Shown one piece after another: positions 34,671 through 48,622 of a stretch of DNA of 64,000 nucleotides (positions are counted from its first letter, which is position 1; each line of letters opens with the position of its first letter). Source of the DNA: Vitis vinifera. Its lineage: Eukaryota; Streptophyta; Magnoliopsida; Vitales; Vitaceae. Location: contig NC_081810.1 of the NCBI RefSeq assembly GCF_030704535.1, positions 8,504,501-8,568,500 of the forward strand, read 5' to 3'. Below the pieces are notes generated by a model. It ran no database searches. It worked only from the letters and a program-made list of their open reading frames with translations, and was not told the DNA's origin. Position numbers and translations under genes: made by a program.

Positions 34671-36129
34671 AAAAAAATAATAATACCATTTTTAGTTGTT
34701 GTTCATGAGAAACAAATTTTAAAAGCAAAGTAATCAATTTAATAATTTTTAAAAATGGTATTAACAATTATTTATTTTAGAAACAACTTATCTAAAAAAA
34801 GTTTTTATTTTAAAATTTTTTTAAAAATAACTTGCACCAATAAATCAAAATACTTTCTTATAAGTAAGATATTATTTCCTTCATAATCATTTTTAATTTA
34901 ATTCCTCTTCTTATTTCAATTACTCAATAGAGGAATGAATAAGAAACGGGATGAAATATCATTCCCCCTTTACATTCTCACGTATCAAACATGTTTCTTA
35001 CTATAGTAAGAATGAAAAGAGATCGTATCATCTCTCTACCCCATTCACATTGTTGTATATGTTATTTGTATCTAGGTTAAATCATAATCTTTTTGAAGGC
35101 TTATATTAACAATCCTTTTATTGAACACTTTTGATAAAGTATAATCCTTCTAATAAGTTTGGAATGATTAAATTTTCAATTTCCTAGAGAAAGGAATGAA
35201 TACAAGCCCATTGGTGAAATCAAAATAATCGATTTGAAACTTTCTTAGATCAAAAGTTTCGACAACAAACCTTTAAGCTCCACAAACCCCTCAAATGAAA
35301 ATCAAAGAACCTCTAATTTAAAGCTTAAGTAATTCTATGATTGAGTTAACCTGTAGTTAGAAATTTTATTTGTAGAAGAATATTTGAGTAGCCCCAAGGA
35401 TAAAAGATAAGAGATCTCATAGGTGATCCTAATGAATAGCATTTGGTGCATGATGTGCAAAGATGATTTTCATGTTTTTTTAATTATAGGACTAAATGAA
35501 TTATGCAATTTTGATAGGTACCAGGTTTGAATAAAATTCTCAATCATGAGCACAATAATTTGTAACGTGATGTATCCATATTTCTGAGACATCTCAAAGA
35601 AGTAAGAAATTCATATTTTTTTCTTTTAACATAACATGTGGAGTAGATATTTATAAAATCTCAACTCGAAACAGTACATGATTCTATAATAATACAAATC
35701 ACACTTAGTGAATTCGGTTTTTATTAATATAAAATATTTATAACTCAAAAATTGGATTGAAATTTTTAATATTTTTTTTTTCAAATAAACTAGTAAAATT
35801 GATTTTTTTTTTTAAAACTAACTTGTTTCGATTTGGTTAATTGTTTTAATTATTCCTAGTTCTCCCATTATTAAGAAAAAGAAAAATTCCAATAAAGTTA
35901 TTCGTTCCCAAATTCACAAGCAAACATTGCGGCCCATTTTTAGGCCCAAAGAAAGGCCCATTGGTTCTGAGTTTACAATGTTGGTGAAGTAGTTGTCACT
36001 TGTCAATACTATCACACCCTTATTTTATCTTCTCTTTGTGCTCTCTATACCATCTTCCCCTTCCTCATTTCAGGGTCTGCTTAAACCCTACTCTCTCCAC
36101 TGCTCCAAACCCTAGATTCTGAAGGAGGT
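33989..36129. other. AT-rich spacer upstream of TIC110 with two (TA)n microsatellites
   Basis: (TA)n runs lie at about 34472-34517 and 34636-34668. Several patches (for example 34.30-34.42 and 34.90-35.19 kb) resemble MITE termini with 'ggaatgaat' motifs, but I could not define ends. The last 250 bases are pyrimidine-rich and precede the TIC110 start codon, and are likely its promoter and leader. No coding exon is visible. Confidence 0.5.
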
Positions 36130-39100
36130 ATGAACCCTTCTCTTCTCACAGCTCCTCCTCCTTCTCAACACTCCTCTCCCTTTCTCAATCCCACACCTTT
36201 CCGCTTCTCAACAACCTCCCTCACAAGACGACGTCGTTATCGAATCTCACTCATTCGGAGCTCATCCACCCCTCCCGACCCTCTCACCTCGTCACCCCCC
36301 TCCGTCACATCCGATGTCTTCGGCGGCCGGAGGGAGCTCTCGGGGATTCAGCCTTTGGTCGACAGCTTGTCGCCGCCTCTCAGGCTAGTTAGCTCCGCTC
36401 TCATTGTAGCTGGCGCCATCGCCGCCGGGTACGGCCTGGGGTTTCGGTTCGGGAAATCTCGGAACACCGCATTGGGCGGTGCTGTGGCTATTGGAGCGGC
36501 CGGTGGTGCGGCTGCGTATGCGTTGAACGCTTGCGTTCCGGAGGTTGCCGCGGCGAATTTGCATAATTACGTCGCCGGATGTGATGACCCTGGGGCTGTG
36601 AAGAAGGAAGATATTGAAGAAATTGCGAATAAGTGAGTAATCGTGATTGTTGTTTCTTTCATTACCCATATCTGTGTACACATTTCGCATTAGGGAAAGC
36701 ATAATTCTACTTCAATAAGACCAAGAATGCATTTACAGAGAAATATACATCTTGCAATTTTTAGTTTAGTATGATAGTTCTTTGAATCGACTGTCCAATT
36801 TATCGCAGGAAGCCTAAAACCTCATCCATTTCTCAATGCTTAATTTACAGGTATGGTGTTAGCAAACAGGATGAAGCATTTAATGCAGAGCTTTGTGACT
36901 TGTATTGCCGGTGAGTACATCTCTAGAGTATAAGGTGTGCATCCTTGTTTTCAATACGCAGACTGCAGTATTCAAGTTCATGGGGTATGGGCGGTGGTTA
37001 ATTGTGGGAGCAACAAGCATGGGTACATCCCAATTTAATATTCAGAAATATCTCAATGGTCAGGCAGCCCTAAGCTAGTTTTCTGTAGTCTGAAAAAGTA
37101 ATTTTGTTTCTCCCTTAATTTATTTCCACCTGGGCATTTATATCTGTTAATCTTTTCATTATTATCTAGTGTTGTTGCTTGTCAAATTTCTGTTTACAGT
37201 TATCCGAATCAAATTTATGCTGTGTTGATTCTATTGATGAGTTATGCTATGATGTTTCTTGGAATCATCAGAATATAGTTGAGCTTTGCCTATAATTTTT
37301 CAGGTTTGTAACTTCTGTCGTTCCTCCGGGGAGTGAAGATCTCAAAGGTGATGAAGTTGACACAATTATCAAATTTAAAAGTTCTCTTGGAATTGATGAT
37401 CCAGACGCAGCAGCCATGCATATGGAGGTATTCTTTCATTAGTTGTTGTAAGATTAAAATGTTTTTGGTCTTACATGAATCAGGGGTTGTTTATATTTTT
37501 CTCAAATTCAGTTGTAAATTTTGTTGCTACAGATTGGTAGGCGAATTTTCAGGCAAAGGCTTGAAACTGGGGATCGTGATGGTGACATAGAGCAGCGTCG
37601 GGTCAGTTATTTGTAGTTGTATCTCTTGACAACTTTGATTTTTAATCTACTTATATGATTTCTGAATGGAGATATGGAGCTTGACCATTATTAGTAAGTC
37701 TCCAGTGCAGGCATTTCAGAAGCTGGTTTATGTCTCAACTCTTGTGTTTGGTGAAGCATCAAAATTCCTTTTACCTTGGAAACGTGTTTTCAGGGTTACT
37801 GATTCTCAGGTATGTAGTCATGAATTGCTTTTTGTGTTTAGTTCAGTTACTAATATTCTGCAATCTCGTTCCTGTATGTTTGATAGATATTTATTAATAG
37901 CATCCCTAATTGTCAACAACACCAATCCTGTTCTTCTGTTTTAGATTATTAAAAGTTGATGGTGGTGCCTATTTCATATCTTTACATGGATCACGTGGTT
38001 TTCCCTCACTAAAAGTCTCTCCAGTTTTTCCTGATGTTAATACTAAACTTTCTGCCTGCCAGGTTGAGGTTGCTGTCCGTGATAATGCACAGCGGTTGTA
38101 TGCCTTCAAGCTAAAATCAGTTGGCAGAGGTAAATGCACAATGCTTTAACGCCTCAAACAATGATAATGCTCGTCTTAAGTGTGGTATTGTAATTGTAGA
38201 TTCAATATGAAACAAAATAATGTGTATACCATCACTGTTTTGTGTGATGAGCCTATTTTGTGCATTGTGCACTTGGGACGTGGGATTCTTGTTTTCAAGC
38301 TACTTTAGGGGCAATGCTGGATGCTACTTGGCCCATTTGAAGTAAGAAGATTGGCTGGGAAGGTCATACTCTGTTAATCAAGCAGTTGCTAAGACAAAAT
38401 GTCTAGGATACTTTTAGAGAGATTGATGAGCAAACTTAGAAACTGTTTGGGAGTGATTTTAAAAGGGTTGAAAGCGCTTTCCAATGCCTAGAAGCGTGTT
38501 TCAAGGCTTGGAAGCACTTTCTTTGCAAAAAATCGAAGCTAACAAAATTTGAAAAATCATTTTCAAGAATATAGAGTCAATTGAAATAATTTTTGGACTA
38601 ATACTCGGTAGGTGCTCCTTTCAAAATTTATTTTCTTTTCCATGTGATATATATTCTAGAAAAAATCATCAATTTTTTTTTTTTTAAATCCAAATTAATT
38701 ATCCTTAAATTTGTTTCTAATAGAAGTGTTATTCACTAAAGTGCTACTAGCTAAAAGCGCCTTTAGTAGAATCATTCTCAAATGGGCGCATAGTTCCAAA
38801 AGGTAAGTACTAAAATATAGTCAATATTTTTCTTCCTATAGGGGGGATATTATTTTGCTGTGGTGGGGGGTTTGGTTTTGTACTGGGTGGGGCACAAGGT
38901 TGTCTATGTCAATTAGAATGAAAAAAGAAAAAATATAGGATATAAAAGAACAGGAAAAAATAAGGAGGGGATCTAGCAAATATGCTATACAACTATAGAC
39001 AGTGAAACGAGGAGAGAAAACCTGTAAAGTTGAATGTTTTAAGAGGTAGAAACCTGTAATGTGCAACAATTAATATGATGATAGTTACAAGAAAATATAT

Positions 39101-42100
39101 AACATCTAGTTTGGCCTGGAAATTTTATTAGGAAGGATCTCAAGGATCAGCAAATGCCCCTATTGTTTGTTTTGATGCATCATCTGCAAGAGTGAAATAG
39201 TAAATTTTTGAAGGCTTTGAGTCCTTGAAACTGAAGCTGAGGTGTGGTTTTATGCTTTAATTGATAAAGAATAGTTTGCTGTAATTAAAGTTGCTGGTTA
39301 TGAAGGCTGGAGCAATATTGCTATGCATCAATGATATGTCTTTTTGAAACTGAAGATTGAGCAATTCAGACATTTTTGTGACTACTTAATCTGTAATATG
39401 CTGTGATATGGTGGGGTTGCCTACCTTAATAATTATTTTATCCCATTCATCATAGATGAACCAGGAATAATTTGTTAGTGACTTAATTTCTTTGATTGGT
39501 GATAATCTTTATTTATTATAATGTTGAAATCCATTCTAAAAGCATATACTAGTCATACTTGATATGCTCCATGAGCACTAATAAAATTGAAATATTTGTT
39601 TAGATGTTGATGTGAATCAGCTTGTTAGCCTTAGAGAGGCGCAACTTTCTTGTCTGCTTTCCGACGAGGTACCTCCAAAATTTTTTGCGATAAATAGACT
39701 TCTGCATGGTTGATGTCTTATAATTGTTTCTTCACTTGGTAGATTCTGTCTGTGACAGCTTGCTGAGGATATGTTTAAGGAGCATACAAGAAAACTGGTT
39801 GAGGAAAACATTTCAACAGCGCTAAGTATATTAAAGTCTAGGACGAGAGCAGTGTATGATTACTACTCCTTTATTCTAAAGCAACTTATAAGTGTATCCA
39901 TGTATTGTGGAACCTATCAGATATTCTTTTCTTTGGTGAAAGCAGTTCTATGCATCATTTTAAAAAATTAAAAAACAGTCTGATTGAATCTTACTTCAGG
40001 GATGTGTATGTGAGAGCATGCATGTTCTCGGACTTACTTTCCGTTGTAAATAATTGACTGTGCATAAGAAGTTTTGATTCATCTCTTGTCTGGGCTTTGT
40101 ATATTCTTTGTAGTTTGGTAGTTGTAGCATTTGCCCTATCTTATAAAATTAGGTTATTCAGCAGGGGAGCTACACAAGTTGTGGAAGAGCTTAATAAAGC
40201 ACTGGCATTTAATAATTTGCTAATCTCATTGAAGAATCATCCAGATGCAGGCCGCTTTGCTTGTGGGGTCGGGCCAATTTCTTTGATGGGTAAGGATGAT
40301 AGCTAAAAATTTGCCTTTAAGTTCTCATGGTCCTGATGTATTTTTAGCATTCTGAACCTTGTAGCTGTTATCAATTTATATCTTTCACTTAGGTGGTGAG
40401 TATGATGGTGACAGAAAGATGGATGATTTGAAGCTTCTATATAGAGCATATGTTGCTGATTCTTTATCAAGTGGTCGTATGGTGGAAAATAAGGTGAGAA
40501 ACTCTACTTCTAGTCTCTATGTCCTGTGGCAAATGTCCTGGCTTTTTAAACTAAACTTTTAATTCTGATAGATTTTGAAGGGTAGTTCTTGTTATGGCAT
40601 AATACGTCTCTGACCCAAATCTGTCTGTTGGATAATTCTTCTTTGGAAGTCCCTTTTATTTGAACCATTCTGTGTACCTGTGTAGTGATATGTAGATGAT
40701 AATACCGAACCAAGTGAACTAAGTAACTGTAATCTTTATAGTTTTCTTTGGACTTGAGAGAAAAGAAGAGAAACCTTTAGAAGCCCATTTCCCTTTGTTC
40801 AATTTGTGAATAAGGGCAAAAGAAGAGAAATTAGTAATTAACTGGCAGAAAATTTTCTCTATGGCCCCACCAAAACTACTACTTCAAAAGTGAGGTCATT
40901 TGGAGAAGGGAAATTGGGTTCAACATCTCTGGGACTAGGTACAAGCCCTTTATACAAGATCTTGGATGAAGCCTATCCTTTCTTTCCCCTTGCTTTGTCT
41001 CCATTTCCCTTTTCTGTAGGATTCCTCACCATTTACCTTAGGATCTTTCTCTACTTCTGTTCATAACTGAACAAAATACTCAAAACCTCTCTCTCCATTT
41101 TCTCTTCTATTCTCATTTTTAGAGGTTCCAAACTGTTTTAATCTGCCTTCATTTCTTGTTAAGACATCTTTATCACTTGGATGTGCAGTGTGGGTGTGAA
41201 CTACTATGCTTAAAAGGTAACTAGTACTACGATTTTCTTATTTGATGTTAGAAAGGCCTTAGCACTTCACACCATCAAAATGGATCCCTAGGCTCATCTA
41301 TGTTTTTGTCTTTGTTTAGAGCTGAGTTGCTTCCAGTTTGTTCTATTATCCCTAGGCTCATCTATAAGTTGCTTTTGGTAAAATGAAAGAACTTTAATAA
41401 AAGCTGCTAGACACCTTAGGGCTTCTCACCTTTCTGGGAACTTCAATTCCCAGGGCCTCAAACTGGAAGTCGCATGGGAAGGGGCCCTCTGTGACGGTGT
41501 TATTGGCCAAACGGTTGTTTGTGGCTGGCTTTGTTAATGTGTTTGATAATTGTTTATGTTTTATGTGACCCTTCTTTTATTTATTTATTTATTGTCGTTT
41601 TGTAGCTTGCTGCGTTGAATCAATTGAAGAATATATTTGGTTTAGGTAAACGAGAAACAGAAGGCATTATGCTTGATGTTACCTCAAAGGCATATCGTAA
41701 GCGACTTGCACAGTCTGTGTCTGGTGGTGATTTAGAAGCTGCAGATAGCAAAGCTGCCTTCCTCCAAAATATTTGTGATGAGTTGCACTTTGATCCAAAG
41801 AAGGCCAGTGAGATCCATGAAGGTATTATAGGAGCGAAAATTTTATGATGCGCTGACACCACAATCAGCATATGCTGTTTTACATGTCACATGCGCTAAT
41901 ACTAGTATAAGGTGTAACACTTGTCATACTCTACTGGTACTAGTAGAGTGCAACATGTTTTACAAGATGCTGGAGGGAAAAGAAAAAAAACTAAATGAAA
42001 AATTCTATGTCCTGTTTCTTAATGTTGTTTGTCCCAATTGTACCTTTCTTATGTGCCATAAAAGTGTCTGATGTGCTCCATTTTTTTTTCCAAAGAAATT

Positions 42101-45100
42101 TATCGGCAAAAGCTCCAGCAATGTGTAGCTGATGGAGAGCTGAATGAGGAGGATGTTGCCATTTTGTTGCGGTTACGAGTCATGCTCTGTGTTCCTCAGC
42201 AAACTGTTGAAGCAGCTCATGCTGATATTTGTGGCAGCTTGTTTGAAAAGGTAATAATTTTTTCTTTAGTTCTTTTGTTTGTTATATAAGATTCCTGCTT
42301 GTCATTGTGCTGAAATGCTTTTTGTCTGGACCATCTCCTCTGTTGGTTTGCCTTCTATGGTTTTATTTCAAAAGAGGAATCTATGGGTTTATGTATTGAA
42401 TGATATAGCTCCATCTCATCTGAAGACCCTGTTAAAAAAATCAGTATAGCCCCGTCTCACTTTTAGTACCATCACATGCTTTTCAATTTGTTGTTGTTAA
42501 TGAAGAAATGGGATTTTTTGTGGTCTCACAATTTGGCATTGGCCAGCAGCTCAATAATTCCCACACAGATTGCTCATGAAGCAGTAATTGCCACTTTGAA
42601 CGATATATGAGTATAATCTGCAGTGTTGAGATGATATTGTGAACAGTTTGCCCTTGCAACCTTGCTAGATCCAATAAGGTGGTAATAGCTCGTGTCTGAT
42701 CAAAGGTCTGGCCTATAGTTTGAGTCGTGAAAAGGTCTGGCCTATAGTTTGAATACTGTGGTTTGTCAGTATGGTTGCCGGTTGGCAGAAAGGCAAAGTG
42801 AACATTTTATTTCTGTGGATGTATCCAGTATGTTGTTGATATGGCTGACCACATTGAATGCAACAATTAGCTATTGCTATTGTTTCTTGATGGCATGTTA
42901 GACCAATGTTTTGAAAGTTATGACAGGCCAATTGTTTTAGGAAACACTCTGATTAGTCATTGTGGATAAAAATTGTTCAGTTTGGATAGGAGTGGATTCA
43001 CTTGGAATTGGATGGTGTAAGAAATAATTAGGGTCAAGATTATTTGATTGTGCTCTAGATAGGCTATGAAATAAGGTTTAGAAAAGTTTATTAATTCATG
43101 GCTTCATCCATATTCCTAAAGTTTTGGAACTCCAAAGCATTCTTCCTAAGGGAGTTAGTTTCTCTAGTTTAACTGTTGTAGAACCTTTTGATATGTAGCT
43201 TTACTTGAAGACCTGTTGATTTCTTATTGTGGTGTTTCTGTGTTCAATTTTAACATAGTAGAAATTGTCGTTCTTATTTTCTTTGTTAGCAATCACTGAT
43301 TATTCCTGCTAGTCTATTGCCTAGAGGATTGTTGAACTAAAGTAACTTATTTTTCTTGTCTTTTCCAGGTTGTGAAGGATGCAATTGCTTCTGGTATTGA
43401 TGGATATGATGATGATGTTAAGAAATCTGTGAGAAAAGCTGCTCATGGCTTACGCTTAACAAGGGAGGCTGCCATGTCTATTGCTAGTACAGCAGTAAGT
43501 ATCCAATCTGATTGCTTTCTCTGTCTTTCCCCTTTGCCCCCTGTTTTTGTTCTTTTGTGGGAAATTGGCATTTGTTTGTTAATCCTTTTCTTTGGAGAGG
43601 AAGGGATGAGAGAGGGAGCTGAGTTTGGGGGGGAGACAGAGAAGAGGGAGGGGGATGGAGGTGATGGTGTGCTATGGCACAACTAAATAGCATGCCATCC
43701 ATCACATCAAAAAAATTTTAAGCAACATATTGTTGAACTACTATAATCTGTAGCTTTAGTTAACTACTATAATCTGTGCAGGTCCGGAAAATTTTCATGA
43801 ACTATGTAAAACGATCACGAGCTGCTGGGAACCGTATTGAAGCCGCCAAAGAACTTAAGAAGATGATAGCATTCAACTCCTTGGTTGTGACTGAATTAGT
43901 AGCAGATATAAAAGGAGAATCATCTGATGCTGCTTCTGAAGAGCCTATTAAGGAGGAAGAGGTACAAATCGAAGAGGATGATGACTGGGATTCCCTTGAG
44001 ACACTCAGAAAAATAAAACCCAGAGAGAAACTTACTGCAAAGTTGGGGAGACGAGGAGGGCAAACAGAGATAACTCTTAAAGATGACCTCCCAGAAAGAG
44101 ATAGGACTGACCTTTATAAGACATACTTATTGTTCTGTCTGACTGGGGAAGTGACCAAGATTCCGTTTGGGGCACAAATCACCACAAAGAAAGATGATTC
44201 AGAGTATCTTCTGCTGAACCAGCTTGGTGGAATCCTAGGTTTGACTGATAAGGAGATTGTGGAAGTTCATCGGAGCTTAGCAGAGCAGGCTTTCAGACAA
44301 CAAGCTGAGGTGATTTTAGCTGATGGGCAATTGACCAAAGCTAGGATCGAGCAGCTCAATGAGGTGCAGAAGCAAGTTGGACTGCCACCACAGTATGCAC
44401 AAAAGGTTATAAAGAATATCACAACTACAAAAATGGGAGCTGCCATTGAAACTGCTGTCAGTCAGGGAAGGCTCAACATAAAGCAGATACGAGAACTCAA
44501 GGAAGCAAGTGTTGATTTAGATAGCATGTTATCTGAGAGCTTACGAGAGAACGTCTTCAAAAAAACTGTTGATGAAATGTTCTCATCAGGCACCGGAGAA
44601 TTTGATGGGGAGGAAGTCTATGAGAAGATCCCTTTAGATCTCAACATTAATGCTGAAAAGGCAAAAGGGGTTGTTCATGAGCTTGCACGAACTAGGTTAT
44701 CAAACTCCCTGATTCAGGCTGTGTCCTTGCTCAGGCAGAGAAACAGTTCAGGGGTGGTATGGTTTTCCCAACTTGGTTTCTTGTGACTTCAATTAGATGA
44801 CTCCTTAAATATACTGTCAATAGAGTTTGAATGCATAGCTAGATCTAATACATGTTTCTGCTGTCTTCAGGTTTCCTCTCTTAATGACTTGCTAGCTTGT
44901 GACAAAGCTGTACCCTCTGAACCGTTATCATGGGAGGTTACAGAGGAGTTGGCTGATCTTTTTGCTATATACATGAAGAGTGACCCAGCTCCTGAAAAAC
45001 TGTCCCGCTTGCAGTACCTGCTGGGCATAAGCGATTCAACTGCAGCTACGTTGCGAGAGATGGGAGACAGAGTACTGCAAATCGGAACAGAGGAAGAGTT

Positions 45101-45110
45101 TGTATTTTAG
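36130..45110 (+). CDS. TIC110: TIC110, inner envelope protein of the chloroplast import machinery
   Basis: Fifteen exons join in frame to 1007 residues: 36130-36632, 36851-36910, 37304-37427, 37533-37601, 37711-37809, 38063-38129, 39604-39668, 39759-39853, 40162-40289, 40393-40493, 41606-41822, 42096-42250, 43369-43494, 43782-44756 and 44871-45110. TIC110 is a scaffold and stromal docking site for chaperones at the inner envelope translocon. Residues 1-60 are Ser/Thr/Arg-rich and lack acidic residues, as expected for a transit peptide. Two hydrophobic stretches follow (about 91-110 and 117-135, SALIVAGAIAAGYGLGFRFG and GGAVAIGAAGGAAAYAL), then the long helical stromal domain with TIC110 signatures such as MDDLKLLYRAYVADSL, FGLGKRETEGIM and VVSSLNDLLACDKAVPSEPL. 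Length matches the family (about 1000). Every exon boundary has canonical splice sites. Introns 6 and 10 are over 1 kb; intron 6 contains a MITE. No lesion is seen. Confidence 0.96.
38444..38785. mobile_element. MITE in TIC110 intron 6
   Basis: The left end 'tgtttgggagtgattttaaa' and the right end, reversed 'catttgagaatgattct', form imperfect terminal inverted repeats with inner 'gaaagcgctttc' and 'aaaagcgcctt' motifs. The termini are related to those of the foldback element at 48623-48730, so both belong to one family. No clear target duplication was found. Confidence 0.6.
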
Positions 45111-45764
45111 ATTCTGTAATGAGATGCAACGTTCTAAGCACATGGCTCATTTTTGTTTCCCCTTTTTTGGTCGGCCCCTTTTCTTCAGAAACGAGAAACA
45201 ATAGGGTGATTAGTAGTGACAATTTGCCAATGCAGTCTGGGATTCCAAATAGGCATGAAGGTATCAATAGATGTTTAATACCAATTATCGTGTGCGAATA
45301 TTCTTAAAAATAAATAAAATTCTCAATGCTTGATATCCTGGGCCATTGTTTTGTTTTTAGAAATTTGAAGTTCAGTTATATGACTTATATCCTTATGTTA
45401 CAGAGCCCACCTCTGCAATGTCTTAAAACCACCAAAGCTAGATGAAGCACTCATGGTTGAGTGGCCAGTTGTTGGAAGGGTTGGCTTTGAGTGGCTTTCT
45501 AACTTACTACCAAACTAGCCGGAGCCATGTAATTTATTGTCTTCTGGTTTTAAATAGGCTGAAACTGCATTTTCAAAGTACAACTTCTAATCTTTATCAA
45601 AGCTGCATGGTCAAAATGCTAGACTTTTGATGTTATGTGAAATCGTATTTTGAAAATGCCACTTTTGATTTTATACTACGAGGCATTTCAAACAAGGAGA
45701 CCTAGGTTAAAAAAGGATAATAATAATTTACATGACTCCTCGGTGACATCAAGAGGGTCGGTTT
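45111..45764. other. TIC110 3' flank
   Basis: The first 250 bases are probably 3' UTR. No coding potential is seen; short frames at 45119-45307 and 45442-45630 lack splice sites or known motifs. The region ends in GTCGGTTT (45757-45764), the left target duplication of the next element. Confidence 0.5.
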
Positions 45765-46132
45765 CAAGGGTCTCCAACGGGCGGGGCGGGCCGGGCCTAT
45801 GGGCCCGTTGACTGGTCAACGGGCCGGGCCGAGCTCAGCCCGCGGGCTCATAGGCCGGGCCGCGGGCTTTTTTAAATAAGCCAAAATGGCTTTTAAATAA
45901 AGGAAGGAAGAGGGGGGATTCGAATCCCTCCCCTCAAGCTTAAATTTCAAGGCTCTAACCAACTGAGCTACATTTCTTTTGTGCTTATTAAATGAATTAG
46001 TTATATATATATAAAAATATAGTATATTATTTTTTTAAAAAAAATTAAAGGCGGGCCTAAGGGCGGGCCTACGGGCGGGCCTACGGGCCGGGCCGGGCCT
46101 AAAGCGGGCCGCGGGCTTTTTGGAGACCCCTA
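45765..46132. mobile_element. GC-rich non-autonomous hAT-type element, 368 bp, with 8-bp duplication GTCGGTTT
   Basis: GTCGGTTT at 45757-45764 and 46133-46140 flank ends 'caagggtctccaa' and, reversed, 'taggggtctccaa'. The 8-bp duplication and CA(R)GG-type ends indicate the hAT superfamily. Long subterminal inverted arrays of GGGCCGGGCC-type motifs occupy both sides, in sharp contrast to the AT-rich surroundings. The centre contains a tRNA-like sequence. There is no transposase frame. Confidence 0.85.
45905..45977 (-). pseudogene. tRNA-like sequence inside the hAT element
   Basis: On the minus strand 'tagctcagttggttagagc' matches a tRNA D-arm (pol III A box) and 'ggattcgaatcc' a T-arm (B box), spaced as in a tRNA of about 73 bases. 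The anticodon stem and the acceptor stem do not pair well, so a functional tRNA is unlikely. It could still act as an internal pol III promoter. Confidence 0.6.
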
Positions 46133-47969
46133 GTCGGTTTAATACAAAGTTTGAAGAAATGCATGGGTATTGGGCAGGATGAATTTTGGCCCTCAAACAA
46201 CAGCACGCACCCCTAAAACTATCCTAGAAACCTCAGAGCTATTGAGTCTTCTCTCCACCATCCCCATAGTCTCTTCGGACCCCTTGACTTAAACTCCGGT
46301 TTGGGTGAGCTTCTCAAATGCTAATAATAGCCTTGGAAAACCATGGTCCATGGATTCCACCCTTTGAACTTGATTTGACGAGTCCTCAACACAAGATGCC
46401 AAAATCAAATTTATCCTTATTTTTAATAAAAAGCATATTTAAATTCAAATTCCAAATATAAAATGCGAGGGTATCGCAGTAGTAATTGTTTCTGCTTCTT
46501 CAACACAAGCAATACCATATCCGAAACAAAGTCTTAAAAAAACTGAGGACTGTATCAAGTCACCACATCTTTGTTTGTAGCAAGTTTGAAAATTTTGTAA
46601 GGGAAGCTGCATGCCTTGAAGCCCAATAGTCGTGGCAACCTCCGGTGGGGAATCCACAGCCTTGACTGTTGGGAACAACCCAAAGATACGGAGTTAGTGA
46701 ACTTGTTGACCAAATTATTACAAAGATAAATCACGCTCATTACCCGTGTTGGTCGGGCCTTATATGAGGGAGTACCCTATCTCATTAGCTTAGATTTTTT
46801 GTAGTGTATATGATTTCGCAAAAGCTCATTGATGTGAGCATTGGTAATCCATAGAAAATCCATGGTCAGTAGCAGCATTATTCTTAGCTCTGGTTATACT
46901 TTTAAGAATGCTGCTGACATGGGTGTTTGGAATTTTAGGTAGACAAGAAGCTTTAGCTTTGAATCTTGTGTTGCTAGCACTGGTTAGGAGAAGTAACATC
47001 ATACTATACATGATCTGAGTTGGGTGTCTATTTGGTAATATTTAAAAAATTAATTTTTAAGAATAATTTTGAAATATAATTCTTAATTATTTTCAAGAAC
47101 TAAATTTTATTAAAAACTCAAATATGAAAAACTATTTTTTCGGTACACGGAAGTTTTCAATCTATTATTAATATTTTCAATTATTTTTTCATGACATTCT
47201 ATAAAAAATACTTTAAATTTATTTTAAAAAATTAATTATTCTTATAGAATAAATCCTCGAAAAACAGTTTTCCATTAAAAATCTATCAAACTTATTTTTT
47301 AAGTCAAGAAAATAATTTTTATTTTAAAGAAGAGAAAATTATTTTAAAACATATTTTCACATAGACTCTACAATTTGGAGAGGAACTTCAAGTGGATAAA
47401 AAAACACAAGTATTAAAACTCATGTAAGCAAGCATGCTAATATGAAAGTTTTGGACTTTGTTTCCACTTTGAAAAGTTGGGTTGACAAAGAAGTTTCTAA
47501 AGTTAGGGGATTTTGCAAAAGGTAGCTCCAAAAACTAAAGTTTAATGCAAAACCCCATTATTAGGACAAAAATAATTGAAAACCCATTGATCTTAGGCTG
47601 ACTAATCAACCAGATTCCTCACCAAAAGATATGTTCACACACTAAACAATTACCATTCAAAGTAATTGTCAAAATCACCAAAATGTCAAAAGCCCATTTC
47701 CACTATGAGATGGTGCCTGCCTCTTTTTTTCTTCTTCTTTATCCTTTTCCCTCTCATAAGCCAACCAGAGGCTATCAGAGATTAGTGTAATGATGAAGTT
47801 GGGACATGGCCAACACCATAAAACACAAGTCTAATTAATTTCCAAAGTTCATTGTCATATGCATTTCTAAGTTTTGTTTTTTCTTAGTTAAACATTAACT
47901 CTTTTAAAATAATTCTCAAAATTCTAAGTAGCTTAAACTATCAACCCTTTTTCATTACGATAAATTCTT

Positions 47970-48299
47970 TTAGGTTATGTTTGGTTCCCGGAAAGTACAA
48001 AGAAAAGAAAAAAAGTGCTAAGGAAAATGATTTTCTCATGTTTGGTTGTCCTATAAAATATTCCAAAGAAAATTAAATATAATTAAAATTAGTTAGAAAC
48101 TTGTACATTTTAAAATTATTTAATCTTTATATTAATGAGTTAAAATAAATAAAATGAGTTTGAAATAGTAAATAAAAATAATTTATCATCTTTAACTCTA
48201 TTTTTTATTTTCCTTCACTTTTTCTTTCCTTTTACTTTTCCTCTCTATTTTCTTTCCTTTGGATTTTCCCTCAAATTTTCCAAGAACCAAACATAACCT
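47970..48299. mobile_element. MITE, about 330 bp, possible 9-bp duplication
   Basis: Terminal inverted repeats 'aggttatgtttggttcccgg' and, reversed, 'aggttatgtttggttcttgg' enclose an AT-rich core. Flanks 'taaattctt' (47961-47969) and 'taagttctt' (48300-48308) differ at one base and would be a 9-bp duplication, as in Mutator-like elements. The extreme window start (about 100-165) resembles the right end of this family. Confidence 0.6.
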
Positions 48300-48622
48300 T
48301 AAGTTCTTGGACTGCTTGGATGAACCAGACAATCGTTTGTTTAAAGTTTAAGCATTGGTGCATTGCTCTATACCCCAAATTTAGAAGAGCTTTCAAACAC
48401 TAGAAGCAATATTTTAGAGTAGAAACATAATTGTTTCTAGGTGTTGGATAGGTTCCACATCTTCTTGCATAATCTTACCTATATTTTGAAAACTCAAAAG
48501 AGATTTGTGCTTAATTTTTCTTAAATAATATAACATGTGAAGTAGAATTTTATTGACTTAAAAATGCTAAAAATATAAAATCCGAATATTAAATTACAAC
48601 CATTCCACATGGAATAAGAATA

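Noticed and set aside
43443-43705. Open frames in the intron between TIC110 exons 13 and 14
   Set aside because: They overlap intron sequence and a GA-rich tract; TIC110 frame continuity is clear without them.
45905-45977. Functional tRNA gene
   Set aside because: A and B boxes are present, but the acceptor and anticodon stems do not pair and it lies inside a transposon.
46445-46678. Minus-strand 77-codon frame that looks protein-like
   Set aside because: It is short and unrecognised, and no neighbouring exon extends it; noted only as spacer content.
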